A DNA stretch of 7,241 bases. Origin: Allocoprobacillus merdigallinarum. GTDB lineage: Bacteria; Bacillota_I; Bacilli_A; Erysipelotrichales; Coprobacillaceae. The notes below the pieces were generated by a model, which ran no database searches, was not told the origin of the DNA, and saw only the letters and a program-made list of their open reading frames with translations. Where the stretch lies: positions 1 to 7,241 of the forward strand of contig DWZO01000089.1 of assembly GCA_019117525.1 (NCBI GenBank). The letters are read 5' to 3'. The position numbers were made by a program, and so were the translations under genes. Position 1 is the stretch's first letter, and each line of letters begins with the position of its first letter. Of this stretch, positions 1 to 6,310 are shown one piece after another.

Positions 1-131
1 TCCTGAATATGCCATTCTGTAATGGAAATATCTTCTTCAAAAATGATATTGAATAATAATTCAATGCAGTGTTGATCATTGAAGATAACTTTCATAAAGA
101 TATCATCAATAGGTCTTAATGCTTTCACAAA
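1..131. repeat. Direct terminal repeat, left copy (131 bp, identical to 7111-7241)
   Basis: Base-by-base comparison shows that 1-131 equals 7111-7241 with no mismatch. The repeat begins at the first base of the window and its partner ends at the last base, as expected for a terminal overlap in an assembled contig rather than a repeat with biological boundaries. It lies wholly inside Rpn-family coding sequence. Confidence 0.95.
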
Positions 132-152
132 TTCAAGATATTCCTGATTCAT
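1..152 (-). CDS. Rpn/PD-(D/E)XK nuclease-family protein, 5' end only (runs off left edge)
   Basis: The minus strand carries an ATG (152-150) preceded by AGGAGG (163-168) with a 10-nt spacer. It encodes MNQEYLEFVKALRPIDDIFMKVIF and continues to the left edge (50 codons visible). The LRPIDDIFMK start followed by an FNIIFEED stretch is typical of the N-terminus of the PD-(D/E)XK nuclease-family 'transposase'/Rpn proteins (PDDEXK_2 type) common in gut Firmicutes. Bases 1-131 are identical to 7111-7241, in the same reading frame, so this is either the missing 5' end of the gene at the right edge (circular or terminally redundant contig) or the start of a second, locally identical copy. Joined to the right-hand part it gives a gene of about 263 codons with one internal stop. 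The family is linked to recombination-promoting DNA nucleases; activity here cannot be judged from this fragment. Confidence 0.8.
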   Translation of the reverse strand, partial: MNQEYLEFVKALRPIDDIFMKVIFNDQHCIELLFNIIFEEDISITEWHIQ

Positions 153-307
153 TTTGATTATTCCTCCTTTTATTTTTTATAGTTTCAATCTCTTAGATAT
201 TTAAGGAATGATAATCAGGAACCCTTCACTTATCTATATACGCATTATTTTGACATTTTTCTTTTTTTCAGGACAAAAAAGTAAAAAAACATATCTTTCT
301 AAGACAA
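153..307 (-). other. Leader of the nuclease gene, no gene found
   Basis: This stretch lies between the nuclease start (152) and the palindrome at 308-348. It holds AGGAGG (163-168) and long T/A homopolymer runs (for example 256-268 and 275-290), with no open frame worth calling. I find no convincing -35/-10 pair close to the gene. The best -10 is the TATAAT at 359-354, which would give a leader of nearly 200 nt. Confidence 0.5.
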
Positions 308-348
308 ATATACCATAATATTTGCTGATAGTAAATATTATGGTATAT
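308..348. repeat. Perfect 16-bp inverted repeat, 9-nt loop
   Basis: The arms ATATACCATAATATTT (308-323) and AAATATTATGGTATAT (333-348) are exact reverse complements around a 9-nt loop (GCTGATAGT). Neither side is followed at once by a T-run, so it is not a standard intrinsic terminator. It sits between the terminator of the GNAT unit and the leader of the minus-strand nuclease gene. On the minus strand a TATAAT (359-354) lies just upstream, which would place a transcription start near 347, at the edge of the palindrome. An operator, an mRNA 5' hairpin or a small dispersed palindromic repeat are all possible. Confidence 0.75.
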
Positions 349-356
349 GAAACATT

Positions 357-375
357 ATATATAGTTTCTATATAT
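357..375. repeat. 8-bp AT-rich inverted repeat, 3-nt loop
   Basis: ATATATAG (357-364) and CTATATAT (368-375) are perfect reverse complements around TTT. It is adjacent to the larger palindrome at 308-348 and overlaps a possible minus-strand -10 region. The very low complexity means chance is a real alternative. Confidence 0.4.
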
Positions 376-394
376 TGAAATGATTTTATTTTTC

Positions 395-424
395 AAAAAA
401 GTCAATGAACAACAGTTCATTGAC
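395..424 (-). terminator. Intrinsic terminator of the HD hydrolase-GNAT unit
   Basis: A perfect 10-bp stem (GTCAATGAAC at 401-410, GTTCATTGAC at 415-424) with a 4-nt loop is followed on the minus strand by six T residues (395-400). It begins 11 nt after the GNAT stop codon, the right place and orientation to end that transcript. Confidence 0.85.
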
Positions 425-435
425 AATGATACATA

Positions 436-846
436 TTATAATCTTTTTTCCATATGAATATGAGGACAAAATTCATCTAAATATTCCTCACCGTATGCTT
501 GAAAACCGTTCTTTTCATAGAACCCCATAGCACTCACCTGGGCTGAAAGTTTAGCTTTTGGATAACCAAGTTCTCTGGCTTTCTTTTCTAATTCATGTAA
601 GATATAACTTCCTAAATGTTTATGTCGTTTTTCTGGAATCACTGCGATTCTCCCAAAAACAATATCTCCCTTTTCATCAAACATACGGGCACATCCTACA
701 GGTGTACGATAATCATAAATAACCAGATGCCAACTATGTTCATCTTGTTCATCAAATTCATTTTGAAATCCCTGTTCTTCAACAAAGACTTTTTCTCTAA
801 TCATTTTTGCTTCTTCAGGAAGCTTATTAAAAAATTGATAATTCAT
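436..846 (-). CDS. GNAT-family N-acetyltransferase (ElaA/YjcF-like)
   Basis: This 136-residue single-domain protein fits the length of small GNAT acetyltransferases that transfer acetyl from acetyl-CoA to an amine. Features seen are an IREKVFVEEQGF segment (16-27) typical of the YjcF/ElaA group, the beta4/acetyl-CoA loop at 64-80 (FGRIAVIPEKRHKHLG), and the C-terminal FYEKNGFQAYGEEYLDE segment followed by PHIHMEK (109-134), also typical of the group. The acetyl-CoA loop reads RHKHLG where the usual pattern is R/Q-x-x-G-x-G/A, so its first glycine is replaced by histidine; the second is kept. The start ATG (846-844) has AAGGAG upstream (854-859) inside the end of the HD hydrolase gene, with a 20-bp overlap, so it is probably translationally coupled and co-transcribed. 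The substrate is not predictable. The family call is firm, the role unknown. Confidence 0.9.
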   Translation of the reverse strand: MNYQFFNKLPEEAKMIREKVFVEEQGFQNEFDEQDEHSWHLVIYDYRTPVGCARMFDEKGDIVFGRIAVIPEKRHKHLGSYILHELEKKARELGYPKAKLSAQVSAMGFYEKNGFQAYGEEYLDEFCPHIHMEKRL

Positions 847-2092
847 CTTTAATCTCCTTTGGGAAAAATACTTTTTGATCTGATTTAAAACGTTTTGAAT
901 TTAAGATAGCTGAAACAATCTCAGATTTCATTGGTAATGGTGATAGACACCCTTCACTATCTAAAATTTCAATTTCACTTAATTCTCCACTTTCACCATA
1001 ATGCAAATATGGAATTTGTTTTTGATTATCACTGACAATATAATAATCCGGATGATATCCTTTGGATTGGGCAATTGCTTTGATAGCCATGAGGTCTTTT
1101 TGACTTTTCAATTGTTGATATTTAAATAAATGACGATTTAAAAATCTTGATGACAGATCACTTAAAATGAAATCTTTTTCACGTGTAAATTCTTTAAAAT
1201 AATATAAAATAACAGCTTCATCTAAATCAACAAAATCACTGACCTGAAAACGGTGTTCCAACATGGGAATTAAATAATGTAAATGGGTCTGGAAAACGTA
1301 ACCATCATAGTATAAATCTTTGACTCTTTGAAAAATGCTTTGTAGAAGATGTTCATAACTACGAGCTGTCGGATGATAATACACCTGCCAGTACATATGG
1401 TATCTTGCCAGAATATAATTTTCAATAGCTTGAACTCCAGATTCTTTATACACAATTTTTCCATCACGAATACGCATTGTACGCAAAATACGTGACATAT
1501 CAAAATGTCCATAAGTCGTTCCACTCATATAAGAATCCCTTAATAAATAATCCATGCGATCAGCATCTAACTGACTGGATACCATTTGAATTAAAATGCG
1601 ATTAGGATGTGTATGTTGAATAATACTTGCGACATCTTGTGGTAGTTGTTTATATAACGATACGAGAATATCGTGAACTTCACTTTCTTCTAAAATCATT
1701 CTGACTGTCATATCTTCATGATTTTCTTCAAAAACACCTTCAAAAGAATGAGAAAATGGACCATGTCCGATATCATGCAGTAATCCCGCACACATCACAC
1801 AAAGCTTATCATAATCACTTAAAGCATTTGTTAAACACTCTGTTTCTAACATGCGTCTAACAACCTGATAGACACCTAAAGAATGGACAAATCTTGAATG
1901 TTCTGCACTTTGAAAAACCTGATAAGTTCCCCCTAATTGTTTAATTCTTCGAAGCCTTTGCATTTCCTTAGAATTAATCAAACGCCAGATGATCAAATGA
2001 TCAACATGAATATAATCATGAATAGCATCACGTATGACTCTTTTTTCATTAAGCTCAATTGATTTTAGTCTAAAATCCTCTTTAAAATTCAT
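827..2092 (-). CDS. HD-domain phosphohydrolase (YwfO/dNTPase-like)
   Basis: A 421-residue cytosolic metal-dependent phosphohydrolase of the HD superfamily, closest in layout to Bacillus YwfO and the dGTPase/SAMHD1 group. The metal-binding H...HD...D set is intact: RFVHSLGV (His70), LLHDIGHGPFSH (His106-Asp107), and QLDADRMDYLLRDS, where Asp178 matches the last ligand position in SAMHD1. An N-terminal RDAIHDYIHV and RLRRIKQLGGTYQVF segment (21-60) is also characteristic. The region after about 330 is a family-specific C-terminal domain ending in a KVFFPKEIKDELSIF-type tail. The ATG at 2092-2090 is preceded by AAGGTGAG. Known relatives hydrolyse deoxynucleoside triphosphates to nucleoside and triphosphate; the substrate here is inferred only. 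It is first in a unit with the overlapping GNAT gene and is divergently transcribed from ferritin. Confidence 0.92.
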   Translation of the reverse strand: MNFKEDFRLKSIELNEKRVIRDAIHDYIHVDHLIIWRLINSKEMQRLRRIKQLGGTYQVFQSAEHSRFVHSLGVYQVVRRMLETECLTNALSDYDKLCVMCAGLLHDIGHGPFSHSFEGVFEENHEDMTVRMILEESEVHDILVSLYKQLPQDVASIIQHTHPNRILIQMVSSQLDADRMDYLLRDSYMSGTTYGHFDMSRILRTMRIRDGKIVYKESGVQAIENYILARYHMYWQVYYHPTARSYEHLLQSIFQRVKDLYYDGYVFQTHLHYLIPMLEHRFQVSDFVDLDEAVILYYFKEFTREKDFILSDLSSRFLNRHLFKYQQLKSQKDLMAIKAIAQSKGYHPDYYIVSDNQKQIPYLHYGESGELSEIEILDSEGCLSPLPMKSEIVSAILNSKRFKSDQKVFFPKEIKDELSIF

Positions 2093-2112
2093 AGCCTCAC
2101 CTTCTTATATAT

Positions 2113-2142
2113 ATTGTATCAAATTTTGATTCATAAAGTCCA
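2113..2142 (-). promoter_or_regulatory. Probable promoter of the HD hydrolase-GNAT unit
   Basis: On the minus strand TACAAT (2118-2113) is a good -10 and TGGACT (2142-2137) a moderate -35, 18 nt apart. The predicted start near 2106 leaves a leader of about 14 nt that still contains the Shine-Dalgarno sequence. A 6-1-6 palindrome, ATCAAATTTTGAT (2118-2130), fills part of the spacer and could be an operator. Confidence 0.45.
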
Positions 2143-2150
2143 TAATCTTA

Positions 2151-2163
2151 AATGTTGAACATT
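2151..2163. promoter_or_regulatory. Possible operator palindrome at the ferritin promoter
   Basis: AATGTTGAACATT is a perfect 6-1-6 palindrome whose right end overlaps the first bases of the ferritin -35 element (2162-2167). It does not match the classical Fur or PerR boxes well. The position would suit a repressor, but no binding protein can be named. Confidence 0.35.
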
Positions 2164-2190
2164 GTTTTTGTATTCTATCAGGTATATAAT
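2162..2190 (+). promoter_or_regulatory. Ferritin promoter (-35 TTGTTT, -10 TATAAT)
   Basis: A perfect TATAAT (2185-2190) is preceded at 17 nt by TTGTTT (2162-2167). The expected start near 2197 lies just before AGGAGG (2201-2206). This placement rules out an upstream TTG start at 2162, which would lie in the promoter. Confidence 0.7.
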
Positions 2191-2215
2191 GAGACATATA
2201 AGGAGGAATGAAAAA

Positions 2216-2734
2216 ATGTTAGATCAAAAAGTTGCTGATTTATTAAATGAACAAATTAATAAAGAAATGTATTCTGCTTATTTATATTTAGATTTTGCTA
2301 ATTTTTATACGCATAAGGGTTTAAATGGTTATGCCAACTGGTATAATATTCAAGCTAAAGAAGAAATGGATCATGCTATGGGTATTCTTCAATATTTACA
2401 GGATAATGATTATGCTGTAACATTATCTGCTATTGATAAACCTGATAAAGAATTAAATCATCTTGATGATCCATTAAAATATGGGTTAGAACATGAACAA
2501 TATGTCACAAGTTTAATTCATACAATCTATGATGCTGCATATGAAGTGAGAGATTACCGTACAATGAAATTCTTAGACTGGTATGTCTCTGAACAAGGTG
2601 AAGAAGAAAAAAATGCAACTGACTTATTAACACAATTTGAATTGTTTGGTCATGATCCTAAATCACTTTATTCATTAAATAATGAATTAACTCAAAGAAC
2701 ATATACACAGGCAGCAATCTTAAATGCTGACTAA
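2216..2734 (+). CDS. ftnA: Bacterial non-heme ferritin (iron storage)
   Basis: A 172-residue FtnA-type ferritin, a 24-mer cage subunit that oxidises Fe(II) at a ferroxidase centre and stores it as ferric mineral in the cytosol. Every ferroxidase ligand known from Escherichia coli FtnA appears at the same residue number: Glu17, Glu50, His53, Glu94, Gln127 and Glu130, in the contexts QINKEMYSAYLYL, AKEEMDHAMG, LEHEQYVT and WYVSEQGEEE. No heme-binding Met52 is present (residue 52 is Asp), which argues against bacterioferritin. The ATG at 2216 follows AGGAGG (2201-2206) with 9-nt spacing; an in-frame extension upstream would cross the promoter, so it is rejected. The gene is monocistronic, with a terminator beginning at its stop codon. 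It faces the HD hydrolase gene across a 123-bp divergent spacer holding two palindromes. Iron- or peroxide-dependent control is plausible, but no recognised Fur or PerR site is visible. Confidence 0.95.
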   Translation: MLDQKVADLLNEQINKEMYSAYLYLDFANFYTHKGLNGYANWYNIQAKEEMDHAMGILQYLQDNDYAVTLSAIDKPDKELNHLDDPLKYGLEHEQYVTSLIHTIYDAAYEVRDYRTMKFLDWYVSEQGEEEKNATDLLTQFELFGHDPKSLYSLNNELTQRTYTQAAILNAD

Positions 2735-2758
2735 AGACCTCAAAAAGGTCTTTTTTTT
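2733..2758 (+). terminator. Intrinsic terminator of ferritin
   Basis: The stem AAAGACCT (2733-2740) / AGGTCTTT (2746-2753) with a 5-nt loop runs into a continuous T-tract through 2758. The last two bases of the ferritin TAA stop codon form the base of the stem. Confidence 0.9.
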
Positions 2759-2773
2759 CATGCACAGTTTGTT

Positions 2774-2779
2774 TATAAT
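2774..2779 (+). promoter_or_regulatory. Possible -10 element for purine nucleoside phosphorylase
   Basis: A consensus TATAAT lies 19 bases before the phosphorylase start, between the ferritin terminator and AGGAGG. The -35 region at the right distance (about 2751-2756) falls in the terminator T-tract and is only TTTTTT, so the promoter is weak or not conventional. The alternative is read-through from ferritin. Confidence 0.45.
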
Positions 2780-2798
2780 GAAAACAAGGAGGAGAGTT

Positions 2799-3611
2799 AT
2801 GTATACAAAAATTAATGAAGCTTATGAATATATCCATTCTCGCTATCATGGGAAAATTGATATTGCGATTATTTTAGGATCTGGTTTAGGTCCATTGGCT
2901 GATGAAATTGAAAATCCAATCATTATTGATTATCAGGATATTCCTCATTTTCCAGTTTCTACTATTCCTGGACATGAAGGAAAACTTTATATTGGTACCA
3001 TTGCTGGAAAAACAGTCTGTGCCATGAAAGGACGCTTTCACTATTATGAAGGGCATGATATGGATGTTGTGACATTACCTATTCGTGTATTTGCGAAACT
3101 AGGCATTCCTTATTTATTTGTTACAAATGCTTGTGGTGGAATTAGAGAAGATTTAAATCCTGGACAAATCACTTTAATTTCAGATCATATTGGATTTATG
3201 GCACCTAGTCCATTACGTGGTCCTAACTTAGATGAATTTGGTCCTCGCTTTAAAGATATGACAGAAGTCTATTCAAAACATTTACAGGAAATTGCGAAAA
3301 AAGCAGCCCAAAAAACAAATGTTTCTCTTAAAGAAGGTGTTTATTGTTTCTTTAAAGGTCCAATGTTTGAAACACCTGCTGAAATTCGTGCTTTAAAAGC
3401 AATTGGTGCAGACATGGTTGGAATGTCTACAGTTCCTGAAGCGATTGTCGCTAGACATTCTGGTATGACAACTTTAGGTATTTCACTTGTGACAAATAAA
3501 GCGGCTGGTTTAGGAAATAGCGAATTAAATCATCAGGAAGTCATGGAAGCTGCCAATCAGGCTGAAATCAATCTTGTAAAACTTGTCAAACAAACTATTC
3601 AAGATATGTAA
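2799..3611 (+). CDS. punA: Purine nucleoside phosphorylase (trimeric, PNP/MTAP family)
   Basis: A 270-residue cytosolic enzyme that splits inosine, guanosine and their deoxy forms with phosphate into base and (deoxy)ribose-1-phosphate in purine salvage. The phosphate and ribose site motifs are complete: GSGLG (27-31), IPGHEG (His59), GRFHYYEG (78-85), TNACGG (109-114). The base site shows GPMFETPAE (187-195, Glu191), MSTVPEAIVARH (209-220) and TNKAAG with Asn233. Glu191 plus Asn233 matches the Glu/Asn pair that selects 6-oxopurines in the trimeric class, unlike the hexameric DeoD enzymes. The ATG at 2799 has AGGAGG 6 nt upstream; an in-frame upstream start would lie inside ferritin and its terminator. 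It probably has its own promoter and ends at a terminator shared with the converging epimerase gene. The symbol is by family; pupG is used in Bacillus. Confidence 0.95.
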   Translation: MYTKINEAYEYIHSRYHGKIDIAIILGSGLGPLADEIENPIIIDYQDIPHFPVSTIPGHEGKLYIGTIAGKTVCAMKGRFHYYEGHDMDVVTLPIRVFAKLGIPYLFVTNACGGIREDLNPGQITLISDHIGFMAPSPLRGPNLDEFGPRFKDMTEVYSKHLQEIAKKAAQKTNVSLKEGVYCFFKGPMFETPAEIRALKAIGADMVGMSTVPEAIVARHSGMTTLGISLVTNKAAGLGNSELNHQEVMEAANQAEINLVKLVKQTIQDM

Positions 3612-3614
3612 AAG

Positions 3615-3646
3615 AAAACGATGAGAATCAAAATCTCATCGTTTTT
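3615..3646. terminator. Bidirectional terminator between phosphorylase and epimerase genes
   Basis: A perfect 12-bp stem (AAAACGATGAGA 3615-3626, TCTCATCGTTTT 3634-3645) with a 7-nt loop has T-rich tails on both strands. It serves the plus-strand phosphorylase ending at 3611 and the minus-strand epimerase, whose TGA (3638-3636) lies inside the stem. Confidence 0.9.
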
Positions 3647-4547
3647 CATTTTGACTAAAGACTGGATAAAAAGCCTGATAAGTCTTACTTAATCCGACAT
3701 TTAGTGGAGTATAAGATAAACCTAATTCTTGAACAATCTTTTGTCCATTATAAGATTCCATTTCTTCTTGAAAAATAGGATATGGCAATGGATATTGTTG
3801 TTCAATGGCTTCAACTAAAGAATGTTCTTCTATACTGACATCAGACTGACAAGTTTTAAGAATTTCATTCATAATAGAATAAGTCACTTGTTCATCATTA
3901 ATAACATTATAAATAGTATTATAAGCTTTCTTTTCGACAACTTTTTCAATCGCACTGACAACATCTTTCACATAGACAAGCTGAAAAGTACACTGAGCAT
4001 CCTTAATTGAAAATAGAGGCCATCCTTTCACTGCTCTTTCAATCAATACAGATTCTCTAGGTGCATAATTGAATGGACCATAAATATTGCCTGGTCTTAA
4101 AATGGTATAAGGAATATGATATTCTTTTGATAATGACTGTAATTCTTGTTCTAATTGAACTTTTCCTAAAATATAAGCCCCTGTCTCCCCTTCAAACTGA
4201 CGTGTTTCAAGGGGATGCTGTTCATCTTTGTCAAGACCTGTTTGACGCTGATACACATCAACAGTGCTGATCAATATATAATGACGAATCTGTCCAGGAA
4301 AGGACTGAATCACTGTTTGAATATCTCCTTTTTGATAAGCACACAAATCAATAACTGCATCATAATCTTCTTTTGGTAATTTTTGCCAGGCATCCAAATC
4401 ATGACGATCGAAAATATATTCCAAGACACCATAATCTTTCATAGAATAATGTCCTCTATTAACCAATGTCATATCCCATGACTTTGATAAAGACATGGTT
4501 AAAACACGTCCTAAAAAATAACTACCACCAATAACTAATACTTTCAC
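3636..4547 (-). CDS. NAD-dependent epimerase/dehydratase-like protein (extended SDR)
   Basis: A 303-residue Rossmann-fold protein of the extended short-chain dehydrogenase/reductase superfamily. Visible motifs are a nucleotide-binding GGSYFLG (7-13), LVNRG (28-32) after beta2, ILISTVDVYQ (91-100) with the catalytic Ser/Thr, a YILGK (125-129) that is the Tyr-x-x-x-Lys catalytic pair, and RPGNIYGP (151-158), the substrate-domain signature. Such proteins usually act on nucleotide sugars using NAD(P); the substrate here is unknown and no sugar or polysaccharide genes lie nearby. I chose GTG (4547-4545), with AAGGTGGG (4561-4554) upstream, because the Rossmann strand starts right there. The in-frame ATG at 4595 would place the start inside the promoter and the terminator of the preceding gene. 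It is monocistronic, with its own promoter and a terminator shared with the phosphorylase gene. Confidence 0.88.
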   Translation of the reverse strand: MKVLVIGGSYFLGRVLTMSLSKSWDMTLVNRGHYSMKDYGVLEYIFDRHDLDAWQKLPKEDYDAVIDLCAYQKGDIQTVIQSFPGQIRHYILISTVDVYQRQTGLDKDEQHPLETRQFEGETGAYILGKVQLEQELQSLSKEYHIPYTILRPGNIYGPFNYAPRESVLIERAVKGWPLFSIKDAQCTFQLVYVKDVVSAIEKVVEKKAYNTIYNVINDEQVTYSIMNEILKTCQSDVSIEEHSLVEAIEQQYPLPYPIFQEEMESYNGQKIVQELGLSYTPLNVGLSKTYQAFYPVFSQNEKR

Positions 4548-4568
4548 AAATATCCCACCTTTGTCTTC

Positions 4569-4597
4569 ATTATATAGAAAAACCATCATAGGCACAA
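4569..4597 (-). promoter_or_regulatory. Promoter of the epimerase-like gene
   Basis: On the minus strand TATAAT (4574-4569) is a perfect -10 and TTGTGC (4597-4592) a partial -35, exactly 17 nt apart. The -35 and most of the spacer are inside the terminator hairpin of the ABC exporter operon. The transcription start would be near 4562, giving a leader of about 15 nt before the GTG. Confidence 0.6.
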
Positions 4598-4616
4598 CAT
4601 ATATGCCTATAATGGT
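4578..4616 (-). terminator. Intrinsic terminator of the ABC exporter operon
   Basis: ACCAT-C-ATAGGCA (4582-4594) pairs with TGCCTAT-A-ATGGT (4604-4616), 12 pairs with one mismatch and a 9-nt loop, followed on the minus strand by TTTTT (4582-4578). The permease TAG stop (4609-4607) is inside the stem. Confidence 0.8.
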
Positions 4617-5407
4617 AAATCACGTTTTTTAAAAAGACATTGTCCAATCCCAAACAACAACAAAGCACTCACAAAAAGTATAAATACATAAACAAATGCC
4701 TGATATTCTCCACTCGATAAACTTTGAGGATCAAATAAAGTTAAGGGTGTCAAATAATTAAGAATTTCAAATTGTTGACTGACATCAGATAACATTTGAA
4801 TTAAAATAAACACAATACCTAATCCAGCACCAAAGCCAATAGATAACTTAGCTTCATTAAACAAAGCACAAGATAGATAACATAAACTTCCCAATAAACA
4901 ATGGATACCTAACAATCCTATATTGACAGATAAAAAGGAAATCATATCTATACTCGCATCTTTAACCATCAACCAGGCATAAATAGAAATAAATCCAAAA
5001 GCATATATCACAACAATAACCAATGCTGTTAATAAAACCATCAGCTGTGTCATCATGAACTGTTGGCGACTTAAAGGTGTTGCCAGTAAATAAGCCATAG
5101 ATCCATGATCTACATATTTGCCAATCAAACGATAACATAAGATCACACTTAATAAAAAAGGAAAAACAATAAGTATAAATCCATATAGATAATTTGTAAT
5201 AAAATCTAAAAGTGTTGTCGCTATGTTCATCATACCAAATGCCGCAAAAATTTGTGGCATAGATTTTGCTAATATTTCCAGACTACTATTCATATCTGGA
5301 TCATACATAGCAATAATAATGCTTGAATACATCGTTATCACAACAAGAAAAAGCAAAAGAATTTTATAATTTGATTTTAACTCTTTTTGATATAAAGTCC
5401 AAGACAT
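4607..5407 (-). CDS. ABC-2 type transporter permease
   Basis: A 266-residue integral membrane protein with about six hydrophobic helices (roughly 15-34, 70-92, 118-145, 157-181, 188-207, 237-258). Its short charged N-terminus (MSWTLYQKELKSNYK) and the HGSMAYLLATPLSRQQFMMTQ loop (101-121), matching the conserved pre-helix segment of ABC-2 permeases, identify the family. It ends with a positively charged KKRDLPL tail. It would form the membrane channel of an exporter with the ATPase just upstream: the spacer is only 6 nt and its Shine-Dalgarno (GGGGAG) overlaps the end of the ATPase gene, so the two are coupled. Relatives are in antimicrobial peptide or drug efflux and in uncharacterised housekeeping export; the cargo cannot be read from the sequence. 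No extracytoplasmic bacitracin-sensing domain (BceB type) is present. Confidence 0.9.
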   Translation of the reverse strand: MSWTLYQKELKSNYKILLLFLVVITMYSSIIIAMYDPDMNSSLEILAKSMPQIFAAFGMMNIATTLLDFITNYLYGFILIVFPFLLSVILCYRLIGKYVDHGSMAYLLATPLSRQQFMMTQLMVLLTALVIVVIYAFGFISIYAWLMVKDASIDMISFLSVNIGLLGIHCLLGSLCYLSCALFNEAKLSIGFGAGLGIVFILIQMLSDVSQQFEILNYLTPLTLFDPQSLSSGEYQAFVYVFILFVSALLLFGIGQCLFKKRDLPL

Positions 5408-5413
5408 CTACCA

Positions 5414-6289
5414 TCACTCCCCATAATATTGTAAAAAGATTTCTTCTAATGATTGTGAGCGAATATTCAAATCATTCACCTTATAATGAGATAAATCTTT
5501 AATAAAATCATCAATATGTCCTTGAAGCATTAAAGACACATAACATTCATTTTGCCTGGCATCAGGATATTTTTTCATAAATAAGTTTGCTTCCTGTAAT
5601 GAACTGAATTGAATTTCATAATGTTTATAACGATTATGTTTGAGTTTTTCCATATCTTCAATAGCTACAATTTGACCAGCTTTAATAATAACCACACGAT
5701 CACAAATATTTTCAATCTCTTCAAAAATATGTGAAGACATCAGAATTGTCTTTCCCTGTTGTTTGAATTGTTTCATCAATTCTACAAACTTTAATTGCAT
5801 TAATGGATCAAGTCCACTTGTAGGTTCATCTAAAATCAAGATTGGTGGATTTTGCATAAATGCTATGACTAAACCTATCTTCTGTTTCATTCCTTTAGAC
5901 ATGCGTTTGATTGGAGCTTTTGCATCCAATTCTAAAAATTGCATCAATTCATAAGCATAACTCAAATCTTGCATTCCCTTCAGTTTAGCAATCAATTGAA
6001 TAAAATCTATTCCTGTCATATCATCAATAAATGACATTTCACCTGGTAGATAGCCTACCATTTTTTGAATCTGAGCAGCATCCTGAAAACAATCTAAACC
6101 ATGAATTTGAACAATGCCAGTATCTGGTTTCATAAATCCCATCAAATGTCGAATCGTTGTTGTCTTCCCACTACCATTAGGTCCTAAAAATCCCAATGTT
6201 TCTCCTTGTTTGATTTGAAAACTCATATTAAAAATACCACGTTGACATCCATAATCCTTTGTCACATGATCAATTGTTATGATATTCAT
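5414..6289 (-). CDS. ABC transporter ATP-binding protein (exporter type)
   Basis: A 291-residue ATPase, peripheral on the inner face of the membrane, that powers the ABC-2 permease downstream. All nucleotide-binding motifs are present: Walker A GPNGSGKTT (36-44), signature SKGMKQK (131-137, a variant of LSGGQ usual in this subgroup), Walker B ILILDEP (150-156), D-loop SGLD (158-161) and H-loop His187 (MSSHIFEE). The Q-loop position reads YLPGE (80-84) rather than containing a clear Gln, also common in the group. Residues about 220-291 form a C-terminal accessory region ending in LEEIFLQYYG, typical of CcmA/BcrA-like exporters. The start ATG (6289-6287) follows a GGGAGGGG purine-rich site. It is first in a two-gene operon. 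No GntR or two-component regulator lies beside it, although such exporters often have one. Confidence 0.93.
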   Translation of the reverse strand: MNIITIDHVTKDYGCQRGIFNMSFQIKQGETLGFLGPNGSGKTTTIRHLMGFMKPDTGIVQIHGLDCFQDAAQIQKMVGYLPGEMSFIDDMTGIDFIQLIAKLKGMQDLSYAYELMQFLELDAKAPIKRMSKGMKQKIGLVIAFMQNPPILILDEPTSGLDPLMQLKFVELMKQFKQQGKTILMSSHIFEEIENICDRVVIIKAGQIVAIEDMEKLKHNRYKHYEIQFSSLQEANLFMKKYPDARQNECYVSLMLQGHIDDFIKDLSHYKVNDLNIRSQSLEEIFLQYYGE

Positions 6290-6310
6290 TCCATTCCCCT
6301 CCCTATTTCT

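Noticed and set aside
209..217. Fur-like half site TGATAATCA in the nuclease leader
   Set aside because: Only one half resembles the Fur consensus, the other half does not match, and no iron gene is downstream.
616..852. Plus-strand open frame opposite the GNAT gene (similar ones at 3822-4010, 4073-4270, 5763-5954, 6477-6752)
   Set aside because: These are antisense shadows of well-supported genes, with no ribosome binding site and low-complexity Phe/Ile/Asn-rich translations.
2162..2215. N-terminal extension of ferritin from a TTG at 2162
   Set aside because: It would overlap the -35 and -10 of the ferritin promoter. The ATG at 2216 has AGGAGG at good spacing and gives ferroxidase residue numbers equal to E. 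coli FtnA.
2724..2798. N-terminal extension of the phosphorylase from 2724
   Set aside because: It runs through the ferritin stop and terminator; the ATG at 2799 has its own AGGAGG and the family's normal N-terminus.
4548..4595. ATG start at 4595 for the epimerase
   Set aside because: It lies upstream of the -10 and inside the exporter terminator. The Rossmann strand begins at the GTG (4547), which has AAGGTGGG upstream.
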